Assembly: GCF_900090105.1 (NCBI RefSeq)
Contig: NZ_FMDM01000005.1
Location: forward strand, 310,001 to 374,000
DNA: 64,000 bases
Direction: 5' to 3'
DNA from: Micromonospora humi
GTDB lineage: Bacteria; Actinomycetota; Actinomycetes; Mycobacteriales; Micromonosporaceae
Part shown: positions 40,177-48,116 of the stretch, piece by piece
Layout of the letters: each line of letters opens with the position of its first letter
Numbering within the stretch: the stretch's first letter is position 1
Program-made: the position numbers and the translations under genes
Notes under the pieces: generated by a model
What the model was told of the DNA's origin: nothing
Seen by the model: only the letters and a program-made list of their open reading frames with translations
The model's database searches: none

Positions 40177-40199
40177 GGGGTGGGGTGGGGTGGGGTGGG
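40177..40199 (+). other. Potential G-quadruplex tract
   Basis: Four GGGG runs and one GGG run separated by single T bases lie directly before the stop codon of the opposing gene at 40200. The layout fits a compact parallel G-quadruplex on the plus strand, which would be C-rich in that gene's mRNA tail. Confidence 0.55.
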
Positions 40200-40628
40200 T
40201 TAGAGGCGGCGGTTCTCGCGGACCAGGCCGCCCTCGCACCAGTCCCGGTAGACGAAGAGGTCGGGGCGGGCGAGCAGGACCCGGCTGTTGTGCGCCCAGT
40301 TGCGCATCAGGTCGTCGCCGGCCCGCTCGGCGTGCTCGACCAGCTTCCGGAAGCGCCGTTTCGGGTGCGCCCGGAAGTTCGTCCGGATGCCGTCGGCGGC
40401 GTAGATGTAGAGGCAGTGCAGCGCGAACCGACGGGCCGGGCAGTTCTGGTCCATGGCCAGGTCGAACAGCGTCTGGACCAGGTGGTCACCGGCGACCAGC
40501 AGGTCCCAGTCCGGCGGCATGGAGGTCAGCGGCACCGAGTCCGGCTGGTAGGCCCACGCCCGCAGCTCGGCGGGCGAGGGGTCGACCGGGTTGGCGAAGC
40601 CGTGGAACGTCTCTTCCTGCACGCTCAC
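40200..40628 (-). CDS. Conserved hypothetical protein, 142 residues
   Basis: I do not recognise a named family. The protein (MSVQEETFHGFANPVDPSPA) is soluble and probably helical, with no signal or membrane helix. A conserved-looking core runs through FALHCLYIYAADGIRTNFRA, HPKRRFRKLVEHAERAGDDL and MRNWAHNSRVLLARPDLFVY. The Pro/Ala-Glu-Leu opening (PSPAELRAWAYQPDSVPL) suggests a small independently folded domain. Aromatic and basic residues in the C-terminal half could bind nucleic acid, but that is a guess. Codon use matches the window. Its stop codon adjoins the G-tract. Confidence 0.7.
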   Translation of the reverse strand: MSVQEETFHGFANPVDPSPAELRAWAYQPDSVPLTSMPPDWDLLVAGDHLVQTLFDLAMDQNCPARRFALHCLYIYAADGIRTNFRAHPKRRFRKLVEHAERAGDDLMRNWAHNSRVLLARPDLFVYRDWCEGGLVRENRRL

Positions 40629-40797
40629 CGGCCGACCTTCCGCAATCGCTGGCGGGGGCGCTGGCCACCCGCAGATGCTGCCTGCTGGGGCGACACGTTA
40701 ACGCGGTTGGGCGGAGCAGTGGTAGACCTTCCCGGGATCAATTTGACAACCGTTGGCCGGGCCGGGCCGCTGAGTCGCGGCTCCGGCCCGGCCGAGG

Positions 40798-42009
40798 TCA
40801 GTCGCCCACCCGTACCTGGGCCGCGGCCCGGGTGGCGGCGGCGCGTTGGCGCAGCCACTGCTTGAACCACGGCGTGTCCGGCAGCCGGGCGAGCAGCGGC
40901 CCGGTCACCACCGTGATCAGCACGTACGCCGTGGCGAGCGCGGCCAGCTTGGGCTCCACCGGGTAGATGGCCGAGACGGCCAGCCCGGCGATGACGATGG
41001 AGAACTCGCCGCGCGGGGTGAGCGCCAGGCCGGCCCGCCAGCGCCCGGGCTCGGCGATCCCGGCCCGACGGGCGGCCAGGTAGCCGGTGGCCACCTTCGT
41101 CGCCATGGTCACCACGGCCAGCAGCAGCGCGGGCAGCAGCACCGGCGGCATGTCCAGCGGGTTGGTGACCAGCCCGAAGAACACGAAGAAGACCGCGGCG
41201 AAGAGGTCCCGCAGCGGGGAGAGCAGCTCGGTGGCGTGGTGCGCGACCGGGCCGGACAACGCGATGCCGACCAGGAACGCGCCGACCGCGGCGGAGACCT
41301 GGAGCTTCGCCGCGAGGCCGGCGACCAGCAGGGTCAGGCCGAGCACCCCGAGCAGGAGCGCCTCCGGATCCTTGGCGGAGAGCGCGGTGGAGATCAGGTG
41401 GCCGTACCGGATCGCCACGGCCAGCACGACGACCACGGTGAGCACCGCGACGGCGAGTGCGAAGCCGCCCTTGACCAGGCCGACCCCGGCGAGCAGCGCG
41501 GTGACCAGCGGCAGGTAGAGGGCCATCGCCAGGTCCTCGATCACCAGGACGGAGAGGATCACCGGGGTCTCCCGGTTACCGACCCGGCCCAGGTCGCCGA
41601 GCACCTTGGCGATCACGCCCGAGGAGGAGACCCAGGTGACGCCGGCGAGCACCACGGCGGCCACCCAGCCCCAGCCGAGCAGCAACGCGAAGGCGAAACC
41701 GGGCAGCGCGTTGAACACCGCGTCGATCACTCCGGCCGGCGCCGCCGACCGGAGGTTGCCCACCAGTTCGTTGGCGCTGTATTCCAGGCCGAGCATGACC
41801 AGCAGCAGGATCACGCCGATCTCCGCCCCGACGGCGAAGAACTCCTCGCTGGCGTTCAGCGGCAGCAGGCCACCGTGGCCGAACGCGAGGCCGGCGAGGA
41901 GGTAGAGCGGGATGGGCGAGACGCCGACACGACGGCTCAGCCGGCCCAGCAGGCCGAGCAGGAGCAGCAGCGCCCCGACCTCGATGAGCAGGATGGTGGT
42001 TTCGTGCAT
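40798..42009 (-). CDS. K+/H+ antiporter membrane subunit (CPA2 family, KhtU-like)
   Basis: The 403-residue protein has 12 or 13 hydrophobic helices and belongs to the CPA2 cation/proton antiporters. Typical elements are GVSPIPLYLLAGLAFGHGGL, EIGVILLLVMLGLEYSANEL, VTWVSSSGVIAKVLGDLGR and LTPRGEFSIVIAGLAVSA. It exchanges a monovalent cation, most likely K+, for protons across the membrane. There is no cytoplasmic TrkA-N domain on this chain; the separate gene upstream supplies a TrkA-C-type regulator, as in B. subtilis KhtTU. That gene ends five bases before this start, so the two are translated together. Confidence 0.9.
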   Translation of the reverse strand: MHETTILLIEVGALLLLLGLLGRLSRRVGVSPIPLYLLAGLAFGHGGLLPLNASEEFFAVGAEIGVILLLVMLGLEYSANELVGNLRSAAPAGVIDAVFNALPGFAFALLLGWGWVAAVVLAGVTWVSSSGVIAKVLGDLGRVGNRETPVILSVLVIEDLAMALYLPLVTALLAGVGLVKGGFALAVAVLTVVVVLAVAIRYGHLISTALSAKDPEALLLGVLGLTLLVAGLAAKLQVSAAVGAFLVGIALSGPVAHHATELLSPLRDLFAAVFFVFFGLVTNPLDMPPVLLPALLLAVVTMATKVATGYLAARRAGIAEPGRWRAGLALTPRGEFSIVIAGLAVSAIYPVEPKLAALATAYVLITVVTGPLLARLPDTPWFKQWLRQRAAATRAAAQVRVGD

Positions 42010-42014
42010 ACGCG

Positions 42015-42515
42015 TCAGCCGTCCGGATCGGTCTCGGCGAGGATCGCTGTCACGCCGTCGAGACCCTGACGGGTGCCGACCACGACGACCACGTCGCCGG
42101 ATTCGAACCGGAAGGTGGGGTCGGGCGAGACGTTGACCTCGCCCTGACGCAGCACGGCCACGATCGACGCGCTGGTCCGGGTGCGGGCCTTGGTGTCGCC
42201 GAGCCGCCGACCGACGTACTTGGAGCCGGCCGGGATCACGATCTGCTCGGTCAGCAGCCCGGCGGCCTGCTCGCGCAGCCCGGAGAGCTGACCCAGCATC
42301 AGCGACGCGCCGAGGATGTCGGCGAGCGCCTCCGCCTCGTCGTCGGTCAGCGGTATGTCGTGCTGACAGGAGTCGGGATCGTCCGGGTCGTAGAGGACCA
42401 GGTCGCGGCGGCCATTGCGGTGGGAGACCACGCCGAGCCGGCGGCCGGATTCCGTCATGAGGTCATGACGTACGCCGATCCCGGGTAAGGCGGTCTGTTC
42501 GACACGTACTCGCAC
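42015..42515 (-). CDS. TrkA-C domain regulatory subunit of the antiporter (KhtT-like)
   Basis: The 166-residue protein starts at GTG 42515 (VRVRVEQTALPGIGVRHDLM); an ATG at 42566 would add 17 residues unlike the family start. An N-terminal domain with TESGRRLGVVSHRNGRRDLV and LYDPDDPDSCQHDIPLTDDE is followed by a TrkA-C/RCK-C domain (EQIVIPAGSKYVGRRLGDTK, GEVNVSPDPTFRFESGDVVV, VVGTRQGLDGV). KhtT-type subunits gate the antiporter in response to cyclic di-AMP or pH; which ligand applies here is not visible. It lies upstream of the transporter gene in the same operon. Confidence 0.88.
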   Translation of the reverse strand: MRVRVEQTALPGIGVRHDLMTESGRRLGVVSHRNGRRDLVLYDPDDPDSCQHDIPLTDDEAEALADILGASLMLGQLSGLREQAAGLLTEQIVIPAGSKYVGRRLGDTKARTRTSASIVAVLRQGEVNVSPDPTFRFESGDVVVVVGTRQGLDGVTAILAETDPDG

Positions 42516-42590
42516 GCGGGTGAGGCTACCTCTGCCGGGCACCTGGTGGCTCGCGGGCCGAGTCACCTCCCGATCCGGGCTCCGGCTCGC

Positions 42591-42809
42591 CTACTTCGGC
42601 TCGGCGACGAACACGCCGACGCCTTCGAGGGTCTCGGTGAGGCCGGTCGCGCGAAGGATCATCATCGCCTTGCCGACCACCGTGTCGGAGACGCCGTACT
42701 CCCTGCACAGTTGGGCGCGACTCGGCAGCTTGTGGCCGGGTGGCCACTCTCCCGAATCGATCTTGCGCTTCAGCTCGTCTGCGAGCACCTGGTACTGCTG
42801 CTTGGGCAT
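42591..42809 (-). CDS. Small GntR-type DNA-binding protein without effector domain
   Basis: The 72-residue protein is a bare GntR winged helix: YQVLADELKRKIDSGEWPPG, HKLPSRAQLCREYGVSDTVV, GKAMMILRATGLTETLEGVG and VFVAEPK. Full-length GntR proteins add an effector-binding domain, absent here. GGGGAG lies before the ATG at 42809. Such short GntR proteins are common in Micromonosporaceae and Streptomyces. A near-perfect 26-bp palindrome 76 bases upstream is the probable binding site and also precedes the divergent small gene at 43038, so one repressor could control both directions. Confidence 0.87.
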   Translation of the reverse strand: MPKQQYQVLADELKRKIDSGEWPPGHKLPSRAQLCREYGVSDTVVGKAMMILRATGLTETLEGVGVFVAEPK

Positions 42810-42884
42810 GCACACTCCCCGGATGGCACGCCCATTCGACCACGCATCGACCTCCAACCTCAAGCAATCGTGGGTTGGTCGTTG

Positions 42885-42910
42885 ACCTACAACCGGTACC
42901 GATTGTAGGT
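42885..42910. promoter_or_regulatory. 26-bp palindromic operator beside the GntR gene
   Basis: ACCTACAA (42885-42892) and TTGTAGGT (42903-42910) flank the inner palindrome CGGTACCG, with only one mismatched pair over 26 bases. It lies between divergent genes for the GntR protein and a small unknown protein and is the best-formed operator in the window. Confidence 0.75.
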
Positions 42911-43014
42911 TGCTCGTGAACGCTCCCGGATGGCACCTGGAGCGCTTCCTCGGGTCGGGGCGGGCACCCCCGTGGTCCGTCCCGACCCCCGTTCGGAGAA
43001 AGGGGACCAACGTG

Positions 43015-43041
43015 ATGCGTGACCTGGCAAGTCGTCGATGA
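43015..43041 (+). CDS. Possible 8-residue leader peptide
   Basis: ATG at 43015 is preceded by AGGGGA at eight bases and encodes MRDLASRR before a TGA that overlaps the ATG at 43038. The next gene has no ribosome site of its own, so this micro-frame may bring ribosomes to it by translational coupling. Confidence 0.4.
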   Translation: MRDLASRR

Positions 43042-43301
43042 CCGGGCGGTACGTGATCCATCTGCCGGTGCGGGCTTCCGACCTGGCCCGGGCCAAGGTG
43101 CTCGGTCGCACCGCCGGCCGGGCGCTGGGGTTCCTGGCGGTGGTCGAGTTGGGCGGGATCACCGTCTCGGCCGAGGACGACCAGTGCGTACGCCACTGGG
43201 TCTTCTGCGACCGCACGCTCGACGGCGGCCGACGGTGCGTGCTGCGCGCCGACCACGTGACCCCCTGCGCCGCACGCCTCGCCGGCCGCCGCAGTCTCTG
43301 A
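43038..43301 (+). CDS. Small cysteine-containing protein of unknown function
   Basis: The 87-residue protein (MTGRYVIHLPVRASDLARAK) is not one I recognise. An N-terminal beta-alpha-like half (VLGRTAGRALGFLAVVELGG) is followed by a C-terminal half with three cysteines and two histidines in DDQCVRHWVFCDRTLDGGRR, CVLRADHVTPCAARLAG, which might bind a metal. It lies downstream of a palindromic operator and a divergent small GntR gene, an arrangement seen repeatedly in actinobacteria for small regulators with partner proteins. There is no ribosome site directly before its ATG; it overlaps an 8-codon frame that has one. A bidirectional hairpin follows. Confidence 0.65.
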   Translation: MTGRYVIHLPVRASDLARAKVLGRTAGRALGFLAVVELGGITVSAEDDQCVRHWVFCDRTLDGGRRCVLRADHVTPCAARLAGRRSL

Positions 43302-43306
43302 CGACC

Positions 43307-43346
43307 GGGTGCACGTGTTGTCGCTGGGGCGGCAACAGGTGCACCC
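43307..43346. terminator. Bidirectional hairpin terminator
   Basis: GGGTGCAC and GTGCACCC form the outer stem and TGTTG/CAACA the inner stem, 17 bp with two mismatches. It lies between the convergent ends of the small cysteine protein and the epoxide hydrolase. Confidence 0.72.
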
Positions 43347-43361
43347 GAACACCGGGACCGC

Positions 43362-44498
43362 TCAGCGGAGCCCGGCGAAGAACTGCCGGATGTCGCCGAC
43401 CAGCACGTCGGTCGCCTCGTGCGCGGCGTAGTGGCCGCCGACGCCGCCGCGCTGCCCGGGCCCGGCCGGGAAGGCGTGCCAGCTGACGATGTTGGTGTGA
43501 TCGCGGTCGGCGAACCGGCGGATGGACTGGAAGTCGCCGGGGAACATCGCCAGCGCGGTCGGCGTCGTCGTCGGCCCGGTCGGCTGCTCGGCGGCGTGCG
43601 CGTCCTCCCAGTAGAACCGCATCGCCGAGGCGGCGGTGCCGGTGAACCAGTAGATCGCCACGTGGGCCAGGACGAAGTCCGGGTCGAGGCTCTCGTCGAG
43701 CAGTTGGGCGTTCCAGGCGAGCAGGCCGACCGGTGAGTCGGCCAGCGCGAACGCGAGGGTCTGCGGCTGCTGGCTCTGCACCTGGTTGAAGGAGAACTTG
43801 TTGTCGTAGAACCACTGGAGGTGCCGCAACGCGGCCTGGTCGGCCTCGGTCAGCCCCTCGAACTCCGCCGGGTCGCCGGACGGGAACGAGAAGAGCTGGG
43901 TGACGTGTACGCCGAGCACATGGTCCGGGTCGAGCCGGCCCAGCTCGGGCGAGACCATCGAGCCGGCGTCGTTGCCGACCGCGCCGTACCGGTCGTAGCC
44001 GAGGCGGGCCATCAGCGCGGCCCAGGCCCGGGCGGTGCGGAAGCGGTTCCAGCCGGCGCTGCGGGTCGGGCCGGAGAAGCCGAAGCCGGGCAGCGACGGG
44101 ATCACCAGGTGGAACGCGGGCGCGTCCGGGTCGGTGGGCTCGGTGAGCGGGGCGATCACGTCCAGGTATTCGACCACGGAACCGGGCCAGCCGTGGGTGA
44201 GCAGCAGCGGAGTGGCGTCCGCCCGGGACGACCGGACGTGCAGGAAGTGGATCTCCTCGCCGTCGATCTCGGTGACGAACTGCGGGTGGGCGTTCAGTCG
44301 GGCCTCCACCGCCCGCCAGTCGAACTTCTCCCGCCAGTAGGTCGCCAGGGTGCGGACCCGGTCGGTCGGCATTCCGTAGGCGGTGCCGGCGTCGGGCAGC
44401 TCGTTCGGCCAGATGGTGCGGTCGAGCCGGTCGGCGAGGTCGTCGAGGGCGTGCTGGGGGACCTCGACGCGGAACGGGCGGAGGGTGGCGTCCGGCAT
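43362..44498 (-). CDS. Epoxide hydrolase (alpha/beta hydrolase with EHN domain)
   Basis: The 378-residue protein has the epoxide-hydrolase N-terminal domain (LRPFRVEVPQHALDDLADRL, DRTIWPNELPDAG) and an alpha/beta hydrolase fold. LLLTHGWPGSVVEYLDVIAP gives the HGWPG oxyanion motif, YGAVGNDAGSMVSPELGRL the nucleophile aspartate in GND (in place of the commoner GGDWG), and GGHYAAHEATDVL the catalytic histidine. It should open epoxides to diols; the substrate is not predictable. GAAGGAGATGTC lies directly before the ATG at 44498. It is divergent from a TetR gene with two operator-like sites between them, so it is the likely target of that repressor. Confidence 0.91.
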   Translation of the reverse strand: MPDATLRPFRVEVPQHALDDLADRLDRTIWPNELPDAGTAYGMPTDRVRTLATYWREKFDWRAVEARLNAHPQFVTEIDGEEIHFLHVRSSRADATPLLLTHGWPGSVVEYLDVIAPLTEPTDPDAPAFHLVIPSLPGFGFSGPTRSAGWNRFRTARAWAALMARLGYDRYGAVGNDAGSMVSPELGRLDPDHVLGVHVTQLFSFPSGDPAEFEGLTEADQAALRHLQWFYDNKFSFNQVQSQQPQTLAFALADSPVGLLAWNAQLLDESLDPDFVLAHVAIYWFTGTAASAMRFYWEDAHAAEQPTGPTTTPTALAMFPGDFQSIRRFADRDHTNIVSWHAFPAGPGQRGGVGGHYAAHEATDVLVGDIRQFFAGLR

Positions 44499-44513
44499 GA
44501 CATCTCCTTCAGA

Positions 44514-44563
44514 ACGGAATGCTTCGTTCCGTTTGACAGTAGCAGAGCGGAACGATCCGTTCC
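44514..44563. promoter_or_regulatory. Tandem TetR operator-like sites
   Basis: GGAACG-ATC-CGTTCC (44549-44563) and GGAATG-CTT-CGTTCC (44516-44530, one mismatch) share the form GGAACG-N3-CGTTCC, with centres 33 bases apart. They lie between the divergent epoxide hydrolase and TetR genes and flank TTGACA (44533-44538). Confidence 0.7.
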
Positions 44564-44580
44564 ACTGGTATCGTCGACCC

Positions 44581-45225
44581 ATGCCGAACCCGACCGACAA
44601 CCCGCCGCTGGCCGGCCGTCGCGCGCAGGCGGCGCGCAACGACGCCACGATCCTGGCGGCCGCCCGCGCGGTCTTCCTGGACGACCCGAAGGCGCCCATC
44701 GCTGCCGTCGCCGAACGGGCCGGCGTCGGCATCAGCGCCCTCTACCGGCGGTACGCCGGCAAGGAGGACCTGCTGCGCACGCTCTGCCACGACGGGCTGC
44801 TCCGGTTCGTCGCGGCGGCCGAGGAGGCCGCCGCCGAGCCGGACGACTGGGCCGCGTTCGCCGGCTTCCTGGAGCGGGTCGTCGACGCCGACGTGCACTC
44901 CCTGACCGTGCACCTGGCCGGCACCTTCACCCCGACCGAGGAGATGGGCCGGGCCGCGGTGCGGGCGAACGAGTTGGTCGACGGGCTCGTCGGGCGGGCG
45001 CGGAGATCCGGGCGGCTCCGGCCGGACGCGGTCACGCAGGACGTCGGACTGTTGCTGGAGGGGTGCGCGGCGATCCGCGTACCCGATCCGGACCGGACCC
45101 GGGAGCTGCGCCGCCGCCACCTCGCGGTGCTGCTGGCCGGCCTGGCTGCCGGCGGGCCGGCGCTGCCCGGGCCGCCGCCGGCCGCCGGAGAGCTCGACTG
45201 GCGGTGGCGGGCGACAGGTAAGTGA
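44581..45225 (+). CDS. TetR-family transcriptional regulator
   Basis: The 214-residue protein has a typical TetR N terminus (RRAQAARNDATILAAARAVF, IAAVAERAGVGISALYRRYA, GKEDLLRTLCHDGLLRFV), where helix 3 contacts DNA, and an all-helical ligand-binding domain. It is divergent from an epoxide hydrolase across two palindromic sites, so it probably represses that gene and itself until an epoxide or related compound binds. There is no ribosome site before ATG 44581, but TGGTAT lies nine bases upstream, so the message may be nearly leaderless. It ends 20 bases before the HAIR box of clpB. Confidence 0.92.
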   Translation: MPNPTDNPPLAGRRAQAARNDATILAAARAVFLDDPKAPIAAVAERAGVGISALYRRYAGKEDLLRTLCHDGLLRFVAAAEEAAAEPDDWAAFAGFLERVVDADVHSLTVHLAGTFTPTEEMGRAAVRANELVDGLVGRARRSGRLRPDAVTQDVGLLLEGCAAIRVPDPDRTRELRRRHLAVLLAGLAAGGPALPGPPPAAGELDWRWRATGK

Positions 45226-45244
45226 CTCGGGTCACACCACTGGA

Positions 45245-45265
45245 GTTGAGCGGAATAGACTCAAG
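45245..45265 (+). promoter_or_regulatory. HAIR box (HspR operator) of clpB
   Basis: GTTGAGC-GGAATAG-ACTCAAG fits CTTGAGT-N7-ACTCAAG at 12 of 14 arm positions and lies 47 bases upstream of the clpB start. This puts clpB under the same HspR that is encoded 6 kb away. Confidence 0.88.
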
Positions 45266-45311
45266 TCTGGTTGTGTCGTTCCCAGTGGACACGCCGATCC
45301 CGGGGGAGCCC

Positions 45312-47903
45312 ATGAACACGGAACGTCTCACCACCAAGAGCCGCGAGACCATCACCGGTGCCGTCGCGCTGGCGAACCAGCGCGGTCACGCCACCGTGGA
45401 GCCCTGGCACCTGCTGCTGTCACTGCTGGACACGGACGGCTCGACCGCCGCCGGCCTGCTGCGCGCCGTCGGGGCCGACCCGGCCGAGCTGCGCCGGGTC
45501 GCGCTGCGCTCGGTCGACGCGCTGCCCGCCGCGCGCGGCTCCAGCCTCGCCGAGCCGACCCTGGCCCGCGAGTTCGTCAACGCCATCGGCGCCGCCGAGC
45601 AGATCGCCCGGCCGCTGGGCGACGAATACACCTCCACCGAGCACCTGCTGGCCGGGCTGGCCCGGGTCGGCGGCGCGGTCTCGGTCGCGCTGAAGAACGC
45701 CGGCGCCACCGAGGAGAACCTGGTCGCGGCGTTCCCGACCGTGCGAGGCGGCGACCGACGGGTCACCACCGCCGACCCGGAGCAGACCTACCAGGCGCTG
45801 GCCAAGTACGGCGTCGACCTCACCGCGAGCGCCCGCGACGGCAAGATCGACCCGGTGATCGGCCGGGACTCGGAGATCCGCCGGGTGATCCAGGTGCTGT
45901 CCCGGCGCACCAAGAACAACCCGGTGCTGATCGGCGAGCCGGGCGTCGGCAAGACCGCCATCGTGGAGGGCCTGGCCCAGCGGATCGTGGCCGGCGACGT
46001 CCCCGAGTCGCTGCGGGACAAGAAGCTCGTCTCGCTCGACCTCGGCGCGATGGTCGCCGGCGCGTCCTACCGCGGGCAGTTCGAGGAGCGGCTGAAGTCC
46101 GTCCTGGAGGAGATCAAGAACTCCGACGGGCAGGTCATCACGTTCCTGGACGAGCTGCACACCGTGGTCGGCGCCGGCAAGGGCGAGGGCTCGATGGACG
46201 CCGGAAACATGCTCAAGCCGATGCTGGCCCGCGGCGAGCTGCGGATGGTCGGTGCGACCACGCTCGACGAATACCGCGAGCACATCGAGAAGGACCCGGC
46301 GCTGGAGCGCCGCTTCCAGCCGGTGCTGGTCGGCGAGCCGACCATCGAGGACACCATCGGCATCCTGCGCGGGCTCAAGGAGCGCTACGAGGTGCACCAC
46401 GGCGTACGGATCACCGACGCCGCGCTGGTCGCCGCCGCCGCGCTCTCCGACCGCTACATCACCGACCGGTTCCTGCCGGACAAGGCCATCGACCTGGTCG
46501 ACGAGTCCGCGTCCCGGCTGCGCATGGAGATCGACTCGCGCCCGGTGGAGGTGGACGAGATCGAGCGGGCGGTACGCCGGCTGGAGATCGAGGAGATGGC
46601 GCTGGCCAAGGAGCCCGACGCCGCCTCCGCCGAGCGCCTGGAGCGGCTGCGCAAGGAGCTGGCCGACAAGCGCGAGCAGCTCACCGCGCTCTCCGAGCGC
46701 TGGCAGACCGAGAAGAGCCACATCACCAAGCTCTCCACCGCCAAGGAGGAGCTGGAGCGCCTCGGCGGCGAGGCCGAACGGGCCGAACGCGACGGCGAGC
46801 TGGAACGCGCCGCCGAGCTGCGGTACGGCCGGATCCCCGCGCTCCAGGGTGAGCTGAAGCAGGCCGAGGAGGAACTGGCCCGGCTCCAGGCCGACGGCGC
46901 GATGCTCAAGGAGGAGGTCGGCGCCGACGACATCGCCGCCGTGGTCGCCTCCTGGACCGGCATCCCGGCCGGCCGGCTGCTGGAGGGCGAGACCGCCAAG
47001 CTGCTGCGGATGGAGGAGTCGCTGGGCTCCCGGGTGGTCGGCCAGGCCGAGGCGGTCGGCGCGGTCTCCGACGCGGTCCGCCGCGCCCGCGCCGGCGTCG
47101 CCGACCCGGACCGCCCGACCGGCAGCTTCCTCTTCCTGGGCCCGACCGGTGTCGGCAAGACCGAGTTGGCCAAGGCGCTCGCCGAGTTCCTCTTCGACGA
47201 CGAGCGGGCCATGGTCCGCATCGACATGAGCGAGTACGGCGAGAAGCACTCGGTGGCCCGGCTGGTCGGTGCCCCGCCCGGTTACGTCGGCTACGACGAG
47301 GGTGGGCAGCTGACCGAGAAGGTGCGTCGCCGGCCGTTCTCGGTGGTGTTGTTCGACGAGATCGAGAAGGCCCACCCGGACGTCTTCGACGTGCTGCTCC
47401 AGGTGCTCGACGACGGTCGGCTCACCGACGGCCAGGGCCGCACGGTGGACTTCCGCAACGCGATCCTGATCCTCACCTCGAACCTCGGCTCGGCGGTGAT
47501 CAGCGACCTCACGCTGACCGAGGAGGAGCGCCGCGAGGGTGTGCTCGCGACGGTCCGATCGCACTTCAAGCCGGAGTTCCTCAACCGGCTCGACGACATC
47601 GTGGTGTTCGCCGCGCTCCAGGGCCAGGACCTGCGGGCGATCGTCGACATCCAGCTCGACCGGCTGCGGCGCCGGCTGGCCGACCGCCGGCTGGGCCTGG
47701 ACATCACCGATCCCGCCCGCACCTGGCTGGCCGAGCACGGGTACGACCCGATCTACGGCGCCCGGCCGTTGCGCCGCCTGGTGCAGTCGGCCATCGGCGA
47801 CCGCCTCGCCAAGGCGCTGCTGTCCGGCGACATCCGCGACGGCGACACCGTCCGGGTGGACCTCGCGGACACGAAGGACGCCCTGGCGGTCACCTCCGCC
47901 TGA
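45312..47903 (+). CDS. clpB: Disaggregase ClpB (Hsp100)
   Basis: The 863-residue protein is full length. An N-terminal Clp domain ([20 protein letters not shown]) precedes two AAA+ modules: the first with Walker [10 protein letters not shown] near residue 208 and Walker [15 protein letters not shown], the second with GPTGVGKTE near residue 608 and [15 protein letters not shown]. Between them is the coiled-coil M domain (ERLEGRRKEL-like heptads, here [20 protein letters not shown]). ClpB pulls apart aggregates with DnaK. I start at ATG 45312, seven bases after GGGGGAG, because the frame further upstream runs over the HAIR operator. A hairpin at 47919 ends the transcript. Confidence 0.98.
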   Translation: MNTERLTTKSRETITGAVALANQRGHATVEPWHLLLSLLDTDGSTAAGLLRAVGADPAELRRVALRSVDALPAARGSSLAEPTLAREFVNAIGAAEQIARPLGDEYTSTEHLLAGLARVGGAVSVALKNAGATEENLVAAFPTVRGGDRRVTTADPEQTYQALAKYGVDLTASARDGKIDPVIGRDSEIRRVIQVLSRRTKNNPVLIGEPGVGKTAIVEGLAQRIVAGDVPESLRDKKLVSLDLGAMVAGASYRGQFEERLKSVLEEIKNSDGQVITFLDELHTVVGAGKGEGSMDAGNMLKPMLARGELRMVGATTLDEYREHIEKDPALERRFQPVLVGEPTIEDTIGILRGLKERYEVHHGVRITDAALVAAAALSDRYITDRFLPDKAIDLVDESASRLRMEIDSRPVEVDEIERAVRRLEIEEMALAKEPDAASAERLERLRKELADKREQLTALSERWQTEKSHITKLSTAKEELERLGGEAERAERDGELERAAELRYGRIPALQGELKQAEEELARLQADGAMLKEEVGADDIAAVVASWTGIPAGRLLEGETAKLLRMEESLGSRVVGQAEAVGAVSDAVRRARAGVADPDRPTGSFLFLGPTGVGKTELAKALAEFLFDDERAMVRIDMSEYGEKHSVARLVGAPPGYVGYDEGGQLTEKVRRRPFSVVLFDEIEKAHPDVFDVLLQVLDDGRLTDGQGRTVDFRNAILILTSNLGSAVISDLTLTEEERREGVLATVRSHFKPEFLNRLDDIVVFAALQGQDLRAIVDIQLDRLRRRLADRRLGLDITDPARTWLAEHGYDPIYGARPLRRLVQSAIGDRLAKALLSGDIRDGDTVRVDLADTKDALAVTSA

Positions 47904-47918
47904 CCCGCACCACCCGAC

Positions 47919-47946
47919 GAAGGCCCGGCCCTCCAGCCGGGCCTTC
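47919..47946 (+). terminator. Terminator of clpB
   Basis: GAAGGCCCGGC and GCCGGGCCTTC form a perfect 11-bp stem with loop CCTCCA, 15 bases after the clpB stop. Confidence 0.8.
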
Positions 47947-47988
47947 GCCCTGCCTGCCCCTCCGCCCCGCCCTCCCGCCCCTCCCCGT

Positions 47989-48045
47989 TGATCAAGGAGT
48001 TTGTGTCATCCGGGAGCACGGCGGGTGACACGAACTCCTTGATCG
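47989..48045. repeat. GATCAAGGAGTT-type inverted repeat, copy 2
   Basis: TGATCAAGGAGTTTGTGTC (47989-48007) is complementary to GACACGAACTCCTTGATCG (48027-48045) with about two mismatches and a 19-base loop. It matches the copy at 39973-40028 in arms but not in loop. C-rich sequence precedes it and G-rich sequence follows, which could lengthen the stem. Confidence 0.75.
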
Positions 48046-48116
48046 ACGCCGGTGCGGGCCGGTGGGGGCGGGGTGGGCAGGGGTGAGGAGGGGGTGGGGT
48101 GGGCACATAGTGGGGT

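Larger units (their letters stand above)
39870..40199. other. Repeat-bearing intergenic region
   Basis: This 330-base gap between convergent genes contains a terminator, two different long-arm inverted repeats (39973-40028 and 40104-40173) and a G-tract (40177-40199), each listed separately. I see no coding frame in it. Confidence 0.7.

Noticed and set aside
45420..47738. A 772-codon minus-strand frame over clpB.
   Set aside because: It is an antisense shadow of a full-length ClpB; no start signal.
39870..48045. The two GATCAAGGAGTT inverted repeats as ends of one composite transposon.
   Set aside because: The 8 kb between them holds ordinary housekeeping genes (antiporter, TetR, clpB), each repeat is itself a complete hairpin, and no transposase or target duplication is visible.
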